A DNA stretch of 33,980 nt from an uncultured Pseudomonadota bacterium. Lineage in GTDB: Bacteria; Myxococcota_A; Bradymonadia; Bradymonadales; Bradymonadaceae. Below are positions 1 through 8,327 of this stretch, one piece after another. The position numbers were made by a program, and so were the translations under genes. The stretch lies in NCBI GenBank assembly GCA_950059285.1, contig CATLTV010000038.1:1-33980 (forward strand). Direction: 5' to 3'. Positions within the stretch are counted from its first letter, which is position 1; every line of letters starts with the position of its first letter. The notes beneath the pieces were generated by a model. The model worked only from the letters and a program-made list of their open reading frames with translations, was not told the DNA's origin and did no database searches.

Positions 1-43
1 AACAGGCCGCCCCTTCGCTTTCCTCATTGTTCAGGTAGGTCAT
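1..43 (-). CDS. possible 5' end of a further gene (partial)
   Basis: An ATG lies directly after the TAG stop of the PepSY gene (TAGATG), and the frame stays open to the window edge for 14 codons, reading MTYLNNEESEGAAC. This would fit a small downstream partner in the same operon. No Shine-Dalgarno sequence is visible, and the stretch is too short to identify, so this is only a tentative call. Confidence 0.25.
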   Translation of the reverse strand, partial: MTYLNNEESEGAAC

Positions 44-1231
44 CTAGGAGGTTGCTTTCTGTTTTAATTTGTCCTGCTTTGCTTTCCAGCGCGTGAAGCG
101 TCTCCAGGAGAGCATCAGTCCGGTGACAGAGAGGACGGCGCCAGCAAGAGCAGCGAGCAAGGAGAGGATGGTACCAAGACCACCTGCGACCTCTCCCGTA
201 TGACCAAAACGAATCAAACCACGCACCTGTTGTGAGCGACTTGCTCCAAACCAGTCTGACTTGCTCGTGATTTTCAGCGGTTCGCGTGAAACTTCATAGT
301 CTACATGCAGTTGTACCTGCCGACCATTACCTTCCTTGACCGTGATTTTCAGGGGTTCGGTGGCGGTTTTGGGGGTGCTCACATCGACATAACTCCAGTC
401 AGGCATATCCTGTGTGACGAGCGCCACGGCGCTGTCTGCTCCCACAAGATGGGCTGCCCAGGGTTCAATCTCTTTAACACTGTCGTCTTTTTCTGGCGCT
501 TGTTTTGGAGCAGGAGGACGCTTGCCTTTATTCTGTTTTGGTGCCTCTCCACCAGCCAATACAACAGTGGCTTGATTGAGCCACTTGTATGAAATGGCAG
601 CACCTGTAAATGCAATAAAACAAAGGGGAATAACAAACCAGATACCAAGCACATTGTGCCAGTTAAAGTCGCGAGCCTTGCCCTTCAAACCACGACGAAA
701 CCAGATCACCTGGCGCACCGCTTTCCAGCGCCACTTACGAGGCAACCAGATAAGAATACCTGTCAGCGTAATGAGTACGAAGGTAAGCGCCACTGTACCT
801 GTGATGACCTTGCCCACGTCACGCCCGGCACCTTCAAGAGAGAACCAGCGGTGAAAACCCATCACGGCGTGAAAGAGGTCTCGTATCTCCTTGGGTTTAT
901 CACCGAGGGACTCACCTGTGTGAGGATTAAGCCAGGTTTGCTTCTTTCGTGCGATGTTTACCACGGCCAATTCTGTGGGCTCACGGGCGATGGTGATGCT
1001 TTGAGGTTGTGCGTTTCCATCTTTTTCATAGGCGCTCGCAAGCGCCTCGATGGATGGAGTCTGTTGTGTGATGGTTGCTGGATCAATAAGTTTGCTGTCA
1101 GACCACTTTGTGACAGGAAGTTCAAGGCTCATAAAGCCACCAGTGATGCACATTGAGAGAATGATAATCGACGTGACAACGCCCGCGATCAGGTGCATCC
1201 AGAAGAATACAGGTCTTACTTTTTTAAACAT
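44..1231 (-). CDS. PepSY-associated transmembrane protein (iron/siderophore reductase-like)
   Basis: The 395-residue protein has the layout of the PepSY_TM family: an N-terminal membrane helix with a histidine (FFWMHLIAGVV), a periplasmic PepSY-like segment, a central pair of helices around FHAVMGFHRWF and DFNWHNVLGIW, a second extracytoplasmic domain with a Pro/Lys-rich insert, and a last helix before a basic tail (SWRRFTRWKAKQ). Such proteins (PiuB, FoxB and relatives) bind haem through paired His residues and act in reductive release of iron from siderophores at the inner membrane. The role here is inferred from the family, since no TonB receptor or siderophore gene is in view. The frame stays open upstream to 1306, but the start MFKKVRPVFFWMHL at 1231 matches the usual N-terminus. 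Its Shine-Dalgarno is poor. Confidence 0.8.
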   Translation of the reverse strand: MFKKVRPVFFWMHLIAGVVTSIIILSMCITGGFMSLELPVTKWSDSKLIDPATITQQTPSIEALASAYEKDGNAQPQSITIAREPTELAVVNIARKKQTWLNPHTGESLGDKPKEIRDLFHAVMGFHRWFSLEGAGRDVGKVITGTVALTFVLITLTGILIWLPRKWRWKAVRQVIWFRRGLKGKARDFNWHNVLGIWFVIPLCFIAFTGAAISYKWLNQATVVLAGGEAPKQNKGKRPPAPKQAPEKDDSVKEIEPWAAHLVGADSAVALVTQDMPDWSYVDVSTPKTATEPLKITVKEGNGRQVQLHVDYEVSREPLKITSKSDWFGASRSQQVRGLIRFGHTGEVAGGLGTILSLLAALAGAVLSVTGLMLSWRRFTRWKAKQDKLKQKATS

Positions 1232-1540
1232 TTTTAATACTTTACATGAGTAAATGAAGCGCGAAATAACCCGCGCTACGAAAGTACAATTGTGAAACGT
1301 GAACATGGTTGTAAATATAGAACCAGAGATAAAAACTCTGGCCCAGGATACACCCTAGTCATAAAACACCAGGATGAACATGAAATGTTTATGTCAGAAT
1401 GTTTCAGCAGTTCTGATGCTCCCTCAAAATATAGTGAATAACGATAAAAAGAGGCGGCCCTGAACATGTTCAGGGCCGCCTCTTTTTGTGTCGTGATGAT
1501 GGTTGTTGTGTGTTGCCAAGTATATAAACTGTAACGTGAA
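1232..1540. other. intergenic region between fliI and the PepSY gene
   Basis: This 309-base gap has no convincing gene. It holds the fliI-end palindrome (1446-1487) and the AT-rich 5' region of the PepSY gene. Two short hairpins lie in that 5' region: CCAGAG/CTCTGG (1323-1328 and 1336-1341) and AGCGCG/CGCGCT (1258-1263 and 1272-1277). A clear Fur box was looked for because of the likely iron role and was not seen. Confidence 0.5.
1446..1487. terminator. perfect 42-bp palindrome, end of the fliFGHI operon
   Basis: Both arms are 21 bp and meet without a loop (centre AACATGTT). The stem is GC-rich and the ends are AAAAA and TTTTT, so the RNA of either strand folds into a stem followed by a U-run. 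It lies 54 bases past the fliI stop. It is most likely an intrinsic terminator that works in both directions. Confidence 0.85.
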
Positions 1541-2968
1541 TTACAAATTGTTTTTATATGCCTTTGCACTGGTGTGCGGCTGTTTTGGAGGCTGCCTTGG
1601 GGCAGCCGCACGTTGAGGATGCAAGACCTGTTGAAGTTCTTGAATCGAATCCTCAAACGAGACGTGGTCATCAGGAGCTTGCTTGATGAAGTCAAGCACG
1701 CTCTGACCAAGTTCGAGAGCGCGGTCAAACGCTGTATTCGCACCGCGTGTGTAGGCACCAAGGTTTACAAGTTCGCGGACCTCATCGTAATCACGAAGAA
1801 TGGTGCGCAGCTCCACAGCGAGCGCCTGGTGTTCAGGTGTCGTCACCTGACGCATCACACGGCTAATACTGCGGTTAATGTCAATCGCAGGATAAATACC
1901 ACGCTCGGCCAGCTCGCGAGACAGGATGATGTGACCATCCGTGGTGCCTCGCACCGCATCACTGATAGGATCAACCTCATCACCCCCATCAAACAGTGTG
2001 GTATATACCGCTGTCATTGCACCACGTTCGCCCATACCTGCACGCTCAAGCAACGCAGGAATCAGCGCAAAGGCGCTTGGTGGATAACCACGCTGTGCAG
2101 GAAGTTCTCCTGTGGAGAGTCCAATTTCACGCTGAGCCATGGCGACACGTGTCAAGCTATCGAGCAAAAGAAGTACACGTAAGCCCATGACATCTCTGAA
2201 ATATTCAGCAATTGCTGTGGCCGTGTACGCTGCGCGCAGTCGCATGGATGGTGGCTCATCACTGGTGGATGCAACCACACAAATGCGGCGAGCACTCTCG
2301 GCGTGTGCGCCAATCTCCTCGGCGACAAATTCCTGGACCTCTCGACCACGTTCACCAATCAGAGCCACGACCACCACATCCACGCTTGCGTTACGCGCCA
2401 TCATGCCAAGTAAGGTTGATTTACCCACACCAGCGCCTGCTGCGATGGCCAGACGTTGACCATGTGCCATGGTCAACGTCGCGTTGAGTGCGCGCACACC
2501 CAGATCAAGCTTCTCGTTGACGGGCTGTCTTAACAACGCCGACGGCGCAAACGCATGCAGTGGCGCCGAGTTATCTGCACGCACCTCGCCTTTCCCGTCA
2601 ATGGGACGACCAAGTGCATCAAGAGCTCGTCCAAGACATTGAGTTCCAACAGGAATCACGCTTTGAGAACCAAGGAGCTTCACCTTTGCTCCAGCACGAA
2701 TACCTCGCATGGAACCCATTGGCATCATCAGCGCGGACTTCTCACGCAGCGCCACAACCTCGGCGTAAAGCTCGCTTTCCTTGTGTTTTGAGCTGTGCAC
2801 ATGATCCAACATGATCTGACATGTCGCACCCACCCTGGCATTGGGAAGCGTGGCTTCAATAATCATCCCCGAGACGCGCAGCACGCGCCCATAGAAGTCA
2901 AAGGAGTCATCCACCGCGATGCTGTCCAGCAGAGGTTGCACCATGATCTGTTCGCGCATCTGTTGCAT
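1541..2968 (-). CDS. fliI: flagellar export ATPase FliI
   Basis: FliI is the ATPase of the flagellar type III export apparatus; it forms a hexamer at the cytoplasmic base and delivers substrates to the export gate. The 475-residue protein has an F1-beta-like N-terminal barrel, the P-loop AGAGVGKST near residues 177-185, a Walker B strand (RVLLLLDSLTR), and the family stretch GERGREVQEFV. The start is set at 2968, where AGGAG lies 8 bases upstream and the fliH stop is 2 bases away. An earlier in-frame ATG at 2998 lies inside fliH and is disfavoured. A Pro/Gln-rich tail (PRQPPKQPHTSAKAYKNNL) follows the catalytic domain. It is the last gene of fliF-G-H-I. The fliJ gene that commonly follows is absent. 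Confidence 0.97.
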   Translation of the reverse strand: MQQMREQIMVQPLLDSIAVDDSFDFYGRVLRVSGMIIEATLPNARVGATCQIMLDHVHSSKHKESELYAEVVALREKSALMMPMGSMRGIRAGAKVKLLGSQSVIPVGTQCLGRALDALGRPIDGKGEVRADNSAPLHAFAPSALLRQPVNEKLDLGVRALNATLTMAHGQRLAIAAGAGVGKSTLLGMMARNASVDVVVVALIGERGREVQEFVAEEIGAHAESARRICVVASTSDEPPSMRLRAAYTATAIAEYFRDVMGLRVLLLLDSLTRVAMAQREIGLSTGELPAQRGYPPSAFALIPALLERAGMGERGAMTAVYTTLFDGGDEVDPISDAVRGTTDGHIILSRELAERGIYPAIDINRSISRVMRQVTTPEHQALAVELRTILRDYDEVRELVNLGAYTRGANTAFDRALELGQSVLDFIKQAPDDHVSFEDSIQELQQVLHPQRAAAPRQPPKQPHTSAKAYKNNL

Positions 2969-2970
2969 GA

Positions 2971-3804
2971 TTAATACTCCTGTTCGTCTTCGTCCCACTC
3001 GGCAAATTCCGAGAGCGCACGTTCACGACATGTTTGCACGAGGTGTTTCAGGCGTTTTTCAAGCTCGGCTTCCACCGCGCCGCCATCGACCTCAATACGA
3101 AAATCACCTGGTTTGAGCTTGTCATCCGCGATGACTTTGACCTCCACATGGTCAGGATGTAACTCCTTGATTCTGTCCGAGTTTGCGACCAGTTCTGCGA
3201 CCGCAAACGTGGGCACATAAAGGCGAGGATTGGCAAAACCGACGAGCGTGTGGAGCGCAGATTTCATGGCATCAATGTAACGCTCAGGTTGATCCATCAA
3301 CGCATCCTGAACAAGATGCATGGTCAGCGTCTCGGTCAACCTCAACAGCAACTCCGTGCTCTGGTGTGTAATTGCCTCTCTCCAGCGCTGAAACTCCTCG
3401 ACGCTCCTGGCAATGGCCTTTGTCTGCTGTTCTTTCAGCTCCTCAATGGCTTGTTGATGCTCCTCTTCAAGCTCCTGACGAAGCTGCTCCTTGGCAAGCT
3501 CAATCGCCTCCTCCATGTGTTCCTTGGAGACGACCTCACCTGAAGATGTCAGCTCCTCAAGGAATGCCTTCTTGCGCTCAACCTCCGAGGTCTGTGCGTT
3601 GTGTTGGGCTTCCTGACCAAGGACACCACGTGCAAAATCTACGTGTTGCAGTGCACTGTCCTGTGGGCGAGGAGTGCTGTGTCCAGAGTAGTTGACAGCG
3701 CCCTCGACCTGGGTAAATCCTGATAATGCGACAGGTTTTGAAGCGGATGGTTTTGAAGCACCAAAGCTAAAGCCTTGTACAGATTGAGGATTTTGATTCG
3801 TCAT
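2971..3804 (-). CDS. fliH: flagellar assembly protein FliH
   Basis: FliH binds FliI and tethers it to the C-ring, acting as the peripheral stalk of the export ATPase. The 277-residue protein has a low-complexity N-terminus rich in Ser/Gly/Pro, a long Glu/Lys/Gln-rich coiled coil (about residues 70-130, KEHMEEAIELAKEQLRQELE), and a C-terminal FliH/YscL-type domain with ERYIDAMKSAL and HPDHVEVKV. The start codon overlaps the fliG stop (TAATG), which implies translational coupling. Identity rests on the architecture and on its place between fliG and fliI, because FliH sequences diverge widely. Confidence 0.9.
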   Translation of the reverse strand: MTNQNPQSVQGFSFGASKPSASKPVALSGFTQVEGAVNYSGHSTPRPQDSALQHVDFARGVLGQEAQHNAQTSEVERKKAFLEELTSSGEVVSKEHMEEAIELAKEQLRQELEEEHQQAIEELKEQQTKAIARSVEEFQRWREAITHQSTELLLRLTETLTMHLVQDALMDQPERYIDAMKSALHTLVGFANPRLYVPTFAVAELVANSDRIKELHPDHVEVKVIADDKLKPGDFRIEVDGGAVEAELEKRLKHLVQTCRERALSEFAEWDEDEQEY

Positions 3805-4805
3805 TAGAGATCTCCACGAGGCAAGATAAGGACGCCTTCACTGTCGAGTCTGAGCGCGACATCAAGGACCTGCTGTTGTGCAGCGGTGATATCGGCCACG
3901 CGGACAGGACCACCACTCTCCATGTCGTCTCGCAGCAGCTCGGCTGCACGAGAACTGATCGCGCTGAGGAATGCGTTCTGAAGTTCCTCGTCGACGTTGC
4001 GAAGAGCCACGCTGAGGTGTCTGGTATCGACCTCGCGCATGAGGCGCTGCATGGAACGGGAGTCGAGCTTGATGAGATCCTGGAAGGTGAACATTTTGGA
4101 GCGAAGTTGTGCTTCCAGCTCCTGGTCTTCCACGCCAATCTCGAGCATGAGCGCGTCGCTCTTGTCCTCGCCCATCTGCTTGAGGAGCTTGATGGCGATA
4201 TCCTCTCCATCGCGTCGTATACCACCTGATTTGGAGCCTCCAGAGGACCTGAACTCGTCGCGCAAGGTCATGCTAAGTTCGCGTACAATATCAGGGTCAA
4301 TTGGACCGAGTGTCGCGATACGTCGCACGATCTGGGCGGCGTGAAGTTGAGGCAGTGTGTCGAGCACTTCAGCGGCGCGCTTGGCATCAAAGAAAGAGAT
4401 GACAATGGCACTTGTCTGAGGGTGCTCATTGGCGAGCACACGACCAAGAGCAGAGACCTCAACATGGTTGCAGAACTCAAAGGGAGTCTCTTCACGGCTG
4501 ACCTGAAGGATGGCCTGGGCACGATCCTCGCCGAGGCCTCGCTCAAGCATGAACTGGAAGACCTGGCCAGCGCTTTGCTCGGGTACAAAGTCACCCGAGA
4601 AGGTCAACTTGAACTCTTCCAGCGTGGAGAGCACCTCGCCTACGCTGACATCATTGAGCTGTTGTGCGACCTGATTGAGCTGCTTGAGCTCGGGCTCGCT
4701 GAGCCTCCTGAAGACCTCACGGGCGACATCATCACCGAGTGTGAGGAGCAGGATTGCTGCTTTTCTGCTGCCGCTATGTTTGGGGTAGACAAATTCTGCT
4801 GCCAT
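3804..4805 (-). CDS. fliG: flagellar motor switch protein FliG
   Basis: FliG sits on the MS-ring and transmits torque from the stators; with FliM and FliN it sets rotation direction. The 333-residue protein has the usual length. The N-terminal domain (SRKAAILLLTLGDDVAREVF) binds FliF, the EHPQ motif of the middle domain is at residues 127-130 (ANEHPQTSAIVISF), and the C-terminal torque domain has the family segment FTFQDLIKLDSRSMQRLMREV. It starts 39 bases after fliF with an AGG-type ribosome site and overlaps fliH by one base. Confidence 0.97.
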   Translation of the reverse strand: MAAEFVYPKHSGSRKAAILLLTLGDDVAREVFRRLSEPELKQLNQVAQQLNDVSVGEVLSTLEEFKLTFSGDFVPEQSAGQVFQFMLERGLGEDRAQAILQVSREETPFEFCNHVEVSALGRVLANEHPQTSAIVISFFDAKRAAEVLDTLPQLHAAQIVRRIATLGPIDPDIVRELSMTLRDEFRSSGGSKSGGIRRDGEDIAIKLLKQMGEDKSDALMLEIGVEDQELEAQLRSKMFTFQDLIKLDSRSMQRLMREVDTRHLSVALRNVDEELQNAFLSAISSRAAELLRDDMESGGPVRVADITAAQQQVLDVALRLDSEGVLILPRGDL

Positions 4806-4844
4806 GATGTCAACCTATCTCAAGATGTTGATATTGTGGTTAAA

Positions 4845-6635
4845 TTAGCTTGCTTCTTCGATAAGATCATCGTCGCTTTCGTTCTTGATCCTGAGGTCAT
4901 CATCCATTCTGAGCCACTGGCTAATCACCTGGCTAGTACGGTCCATATCCGTGGTGGTGAGGTGCAGGACTTCGGCACGAAGCTGTTTTTGATGCTCTTG
5001 CACAGGGTCGATGCTGCTGAGTTCAAGTGTGACGCCATCTTCCACTTCATCGATGATTTCGGCCACGCTTTTACCCACAAGCTCGGGCTCCTGGAGTGTA
5101 CGCTTGGGTGCAGCTGCCAGGCCTGTCTCTGCGGTCGCAGGTGAGACTGCCGCGCCCTTGTTGCCTTCCTTGATTGCTGTGCTCAAAGAGGACACCATGG
5201 GACGAGCCACAAAGAGAATCAGGAGCAGTGCGATGAGGGCCAATACAGCGTTTCGGATGCCTGACTGAATGAAGGCAGGCTCTTGATAGAATGGAATCTC
5301 CTCCAGGGCCACGCTCTCAAGAGGCTGGAAGCGCTGCATGGAGAGTTCAATGCGGTCACCACGTGTTTGATCCAGACCCACAGCACCAGCGACAAGTGCG
5401 GAGAGCTTTTCAAGGTCGGGAGGTGTGGGCGCAGGCTCACCCTCCTTGGCAGGAGGCATCATGACGTTTTCATCAAGCAACACGGCGATGGAGAGCCTTG
5501 AGAGACGAGGTGATGTTTCGGTGACCTGTCGAATGGTCTTGTCAATCTCGTATTCAGTGGCCTCACTTGCACGTGAGTTCTGATTGTTGTTGGTGTTTGC
5601 GTTGCCAGCGTTCTGACCGTTGAGCTGAGCGTTGGCTCCCACAATACCACCTGCATCACCTTGATTTGATTGGCTTAATTCTTCGGTACGTTGTTCACGT
5701 CTTACCGCAGTCTTGTCAGGATCATAGCTCTCGGAGGTCTCGGAGACGACGCGATGGTCAAGCTCCACGGAGGCTTCCACGCGAGCACCATGAGGACCCA
5801 CAAGAGGTGCCAGCAAGGCCATGACGCGAGTTTCGAGCTGTTGCTCCATGTTTTGAGCCACGCGCATATGCTCACCATCACCACCGCCAAGCATACCAAG
5901 TGCGCCTTCCTGACGAGGAGCCGCAAGCAGTTCGCCTGATTCATCCACGAGCGTAATGTCGCGTGAATCAAGACCTTCCACACCAGAGGCCACGAGGTGA
6001 CGAATGGAGCGAATGGCTGCGGAGTCAAGCTCACGTCCTGGCTTGAGGCCAAGAATCACAGATGCTGTGGTGGAGCGCTGGTCATCCTTGAAGAGCGAAC
6101 GCTCGGGAATGACAAGGTGAACACGCGCCTGTCGTACAGAGTCAAGATGCTTGATTGTACGTGCAAGCTCGGCTTCCATGGCGCGTTGATAGTTCACCTT
6201 TTGAGTGAAGGCTGTCATGCCAAATTCATTCTTATCAAAAAGCTCAAATCCAGAACCATTTCCAGCAGATGGCAAACCTTGACCTGCAAGTTGAACGCGC
6301 GCCTCGTGTACCATCTCGGAGGGGACCTTGATGGAGGAGTCACTGTTCAGCTCGTAAGGAATCTGGTTTTCCTTGAGTGCCTGTGTGATCTGGGCGCTTT
6401 GCTCAGGAGACAGGCCGCTGTAAAGGGTCTGGTACTCCCCTTGAGAAGCAGAGAGCGTGATCCAGAGCAACCCACCAAAGGTGAGAAGCGTGGTCAGGAT
6501 ACCTGCAACTTTTTGCCCTGTAGGGAGGTTTCTCCAGATCTCCTTGACGCGATCAAGCGCGTTAGGCTTGAGACCCTGGGGCAAGTTACTTGAAGGGGTT
6601 TTGGATGAGCCCTGATTTTTCTTTGGTGTGCTCAT
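4845..6635 (-). CDS. fliF: flagellar MS-ring protein FliF
   Basis: FliF forms the inner-membrane MS-ring on which the C-ring and export gate assemble. The 596-residue protein has two membrane helices, at about residues 42-61 and 461-480, that bracket the periplasmic ring-building domains (QGEYQTLYSGLSPEQSAQI, then RVHLVIPERSLF). A Gly/Asn/Gln-rich linker occupies about residues 322-353. The cytoplasmic tail (about 490-596) carries the FliG-binding end, RTSQVISQWLRMDDD. It heads the fliF-G-H-I operon behind its own promoter region. The Shine-Dalgarno AGGAG is rather far, about 12 bases, from the ATG. Confidence 0.97.
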   Translation of the reverse strand: MSTPKKNQGSSKTPSSNLPQGLKPNALDRVKEIWRNLPTGQKVAGILTTLLTFGGLLWITLSASQGEYQTLYSGLSPEQSAQITQALKENQIPYELNSDSSIKVPSEMVHEARVQLAGQGLPSAGNGSGFELFDKNEFGMTAFTQKVNYQRAMEAELARTIKHLDSVRQARVHLVIPERSLFKDDQRSTTASVILGLKPGRELDSAAIRSIRHLVASGVEGLDSRDITLVDESGELLAAPRQEGALGMLGGGDGEHMRVAQNMEQQLETRVMALLAPLVGPHGARVEASVELDHRVVSETSESYDPDKTAVRREQRTEELSQSNQGDAGGIVGANAQLNGQNAGNANTNNNQNSRASEATEYEIDKTIRQVTETSPRLSRLSIAVLLDENVMMPPAKEGEPAPTPPDLEKLSALVAGAVGLDQTRGDRIELSMQRFQPLESVALEEIPFYQEPAFIQSGIRNAVLALIALLLILFVARPMVSSLSTAIKEGNKGAAVSPATAETGLAAAPKRTLQEPELVGKSVAEIIDEVEDGVTLELSSIDPVQEHQKQLRAEVLHLTTTDMDRTSQVISQWLRMDDDLRIKNESDDDLIEEAS

Positions 6636-6683
6636 AGTCTCTACACTCTCCTGTGTAGTTCAAACAAGATTGGCCGTGGTTTT

Positions 6684-6700
6684 ACGAGTGAAATACTCGT
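6684..6700. promoter_or_regulatory. inverted repeat in the fliF 5' region
   Basis: ACGAGT and ACTCGT are separated by five AT-rich bases about 50 bases before the fliF start. It could be a small RNA hairpin or a protein site. There is no direct evidence for either. Confidence 0.25.
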
Positions 6701-6745
6701 GTTACGGCATCGAGAGAATCATCTGTGAAGAGGTAACGTCACGTC

Positions 6746-6801
6746 TGTCTGGAAATTTTAAGTTTGTCTGAATAAACACAAACCTGTCTGTTTTTTGTCT
6801 T
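6746..6801 (-). promoter_or_regulatory. cluster of CAGACA repeats upstream of fliF
   Basis: TGTCTG occurs at 6746, 6765 and 6785, with a TGTCTT variant at 6796. In the fliF orientation these read CAGACA, spaced 19, 20 and 11 bases apart. The 6765 copy has the form TGTCTGAATAAA, which matches sites upstream of four other flagellar genes. It is probably the promoter or activator region of the fliF operon. Confidence 0.45.
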
Positions 6802-6832
6802 TTAATACAAGTATTTACAGTAGTTATTTTTT

Positions 6833-6898
6833 ACACAAAAAGTACAGGGACGAGGAAGACACAAGCTTGTGTCTTCCTCGTCCCTGTACTTTTTGTGT
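6833..6898. terminator. perfect 66-bp palindrome, end of the flgBC-fliE operon
   Basis: Two 33-bp arms meet at AAGCTT with no loop. The outer ends carry A- and T-runs. It starts 16 bases past the fliE stop and separates the flgB-flgC-fliE unit from the fliF promoter region. It is read as a bidirectional intrinsic terminator. Confidence 0.85.
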
Positions 6899-6914
6899 GA
6901 TGTGTTGGAGGTCA

Positions 6915-7238
6915 TCAGATCTGAATACGTTGCAATTCTTGGTAGGCATTGACCATTTTCTGGCCGACTTTGATGCCAAGTCTCAATGTAATCTCGGCGC
7001 GTGAGAGCGCGATCATGGCTTCATGGAGGTTGGCACCCTGTGAGGAGACCATCTCCTGAACCTGTGTATCTGCCTGAACCTGTTCCTGGTTGATCTTGTT
7101 GATGCCCTCACTCAAAGCCTGCTGGAAGTCCGATGCAGAGTTGCCTGCACCCACAGAGGTTTGTGTGGATGGGAGCGCCCCGGGAGCATTGGGAGCGTAG
7201 ATCATCGACGGGTTGGAGAGGAGCGCGTTGATACTCAT
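6915..7238 (-). CDS. fliE: flagellar hook-basal body protein FliE
   Basis: FliE is the small periplasmic subunit that joins the MS-ring and export gate to the proximal rod. The 107-residue protein has the typical size and the conserved C-terminus: a helix around DTQVQEMVSSQGANLHEAMIALSRAEITLRLGI, then VGQKMVNAYQELQRIQI. The GAGG ribosome site is well placed. The gene closes the flgB-flgC-fliE operon, a common arrangement. Confidence 0.96.
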   Translation of the reverse strand: MSINALLSNPSMIYAPNAPGALPSTQTSVGAGNSASDFQQALSEGINKINQEQVQADTQVQEMVSSQGANLHEAMIALSRAEITLRLGIKVGQKMVNAYQELQRIQI

Positions 7239-7314
7239 AATGAGACCTCATGAATTCCATATCACATTGATTCAAAATGTGTTTTCAAGAATAGTCGTAA
7301 CAAAAAAATCAGAA

Positions 7315-7755
7315 TCACTCGCCAATTTGAAGCGCACGTTGAGCCATCTTCTTGAGGGTATCAAACGCGGTAGCGTTGGCCTCGAAGCTGCGAGAGGAGG
7401 TCATCATATCGACGACTTCTTCAAGCATATTGACGTTGGGCTTCTCGACATATCCATCGGCGTTGGCGTCGGGGTGTCCAGGATCAAACTCCATTCGCAT
7501 GGGCGTCTGGTTATCGTCGGTGATTTCATCGACCTTGACGCCACGAAGCGCCTGATTCAGCGAGTTGTTAAACGCCTGTGTGGAGGCTTGCATCTCGGTG
7601 GTGCTCAGTGAGACTTGCTTGCGTCGGTAAGCGCCCTGACCGTTGGCTGTGCGTGTGGTGTCAATGTTGGCCATGTTGGAGGAGGCCACGTTCATACGAA
7701 GTCGTTGAGCGCGGAGTCCACTGGCAGCGATTTCAAGACCTTGTAAAAAACTCAT
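7315..7755 (-). CDS. flgC: flagellar basal-body rod protein FlgC
   Basis: FlgC is a proximal rod subunit exported through the flagellar apparatus. The 146-residue protein opens with the rod-family motif LEIAASGLRAQRLRMNVASSNMANIDT and closes with the conserved coiled segment NMLEEVVDMMTSSRSFEANATAFDTLKKM. The RBS (AAGGAG) lies within the last codons of flgB, so the two genes are probably coupled. Confidence 0.97.
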   Translation of the reverse strand: MSFLQGLEIAASGLRAQRLRMNVASSNMANIDTTRTANGQGAYRRKQVSLSTTEMQASTQAFNNSLNQALRGVKVDEITDDNQTPMRMEFDPGHPDANADGYVEKPNVNMLEEVVDMMTSSRSFEANATAFDTLKKMAQRALQIGE

Positions 7756-7759
7756 GGTT

Positions 7760-8110
7760 CTAAGCTCCTTCGGAGATCACATAACGTAACATGGCAAGCT
7801 TGCGAGACATCGCCTTTCCACTCGCCTGATAGAGCGTGGCGTTTTGAGACAGGCGAGCCATCTGCATATCAAGATCCACGGCGTTACCATCGGGACCTGG
7901 GGCCTTGTCTGGACGATCAATCAGCGTATCAGGCTGAGCAGAGCCAGTTTCCATGGCTTGCTTGAGCGCATCCGCAAAGTTGACATCCTTGGGTGTGTAA
8001 CCAGGAGTATCAATGTTGGCCACGTTGGCGTTAAGCGCATTTTGTCGTGTCAGCGACAGGTTCAAGCCGTGGCCGATCATGGTCATGGTCGCGTCGAAGA
8101 TACCACTCAT
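7760..8110 (-). CDS. flgB: flagellar basal-body rod protein FlgB
   Basis: FlgB is the first proximal rod subunit. The 116-residue protein has the family motif LTRQNALNANVANIDTPGYTPKDVNF at residues 19-44. It is slightly shorter than enteric FlgB. A strong AAGGAG lies 7 bases before the ATG. It is the first gene of flgB-flgC-fliE, with about 170 bases of promoter region upstream. Confidence 0.96.
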   Translation of the reverse strand: MSGIFDATMTMIGHGLNLSLTRQNALNANVANIDTPGYTPKDVNFADALKQAMETGSAQPDTLIDRPDKAPGPDGNAVDLDMQMARLSQNATLYQASGKAMSRKLAMLRYVISEGA

Positions 8111-8240
8111 GGTCGTTCTCCTTCTCAGTCAAAGAGTAGTGACATGCTCGTCATCTTTTCGAGCATAGTGGTCATCGGCACGCGTTGTTTGGTTTTTAAT
8201 ATTATATTATAAGTGTTTGATAATTCATGTCTTTATATCG

Positions 8241-8256
8241 TTCATATCGATATGAA
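8241..8256. promoter_or_regulatory. 16-bp perfect palindrome upstream of flgB
   Basis: TTCATATCGATATGAA sits about 130 bases before the flgB start. It lies in an AT-rich region between the terminator of the neighbouring hydrolase and flgB. Its size and symmetry fit a dimeric regulator site. A TGTTTGATAATTC sequence nearby (8214-8226) resembles the TGTCTGA motif found at other flagellar operon heads. Confidence 0.35.
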
Positions 8257-8277
8257 GCACTTGCAAAGCATCGAGTC

Positions 8278-8321
8278 AAGAAACAAAAAGAGGGCGCACA
8301 GGCGCCCTCTTTTTGTTTCTT
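8278..8321. terminator. 44-bp inverted repeat, terminator of the hydrolase gene
   Basis: Two 20-bp arms (AAGAAACAAAAAGAGGGCGC and its complement) flank a 4-base loop. It begins 7 bases after the hydrolase stop, and both ends are A/T-rich. It is a standard intrinsic terminator that also insulates the flgB promoter. Confidence 0.85.
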
Positions 8322-8327
8322 TTTAAA

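Noticed and set aside
1232-1445. Fur box before the PepSY gene
   Set aside because: No sequence close to the GATAATGATAATCATTATC consensus is present.
4341-5144. 267-codon plus-strand open frame opposite fliG and fliF
   Set aside because: It lies wholly antisense to two certain genes, its protein has no recognisable motif, and it runs across the fliF-fliG junction. It is a shadow of the codon usage of the real genes.
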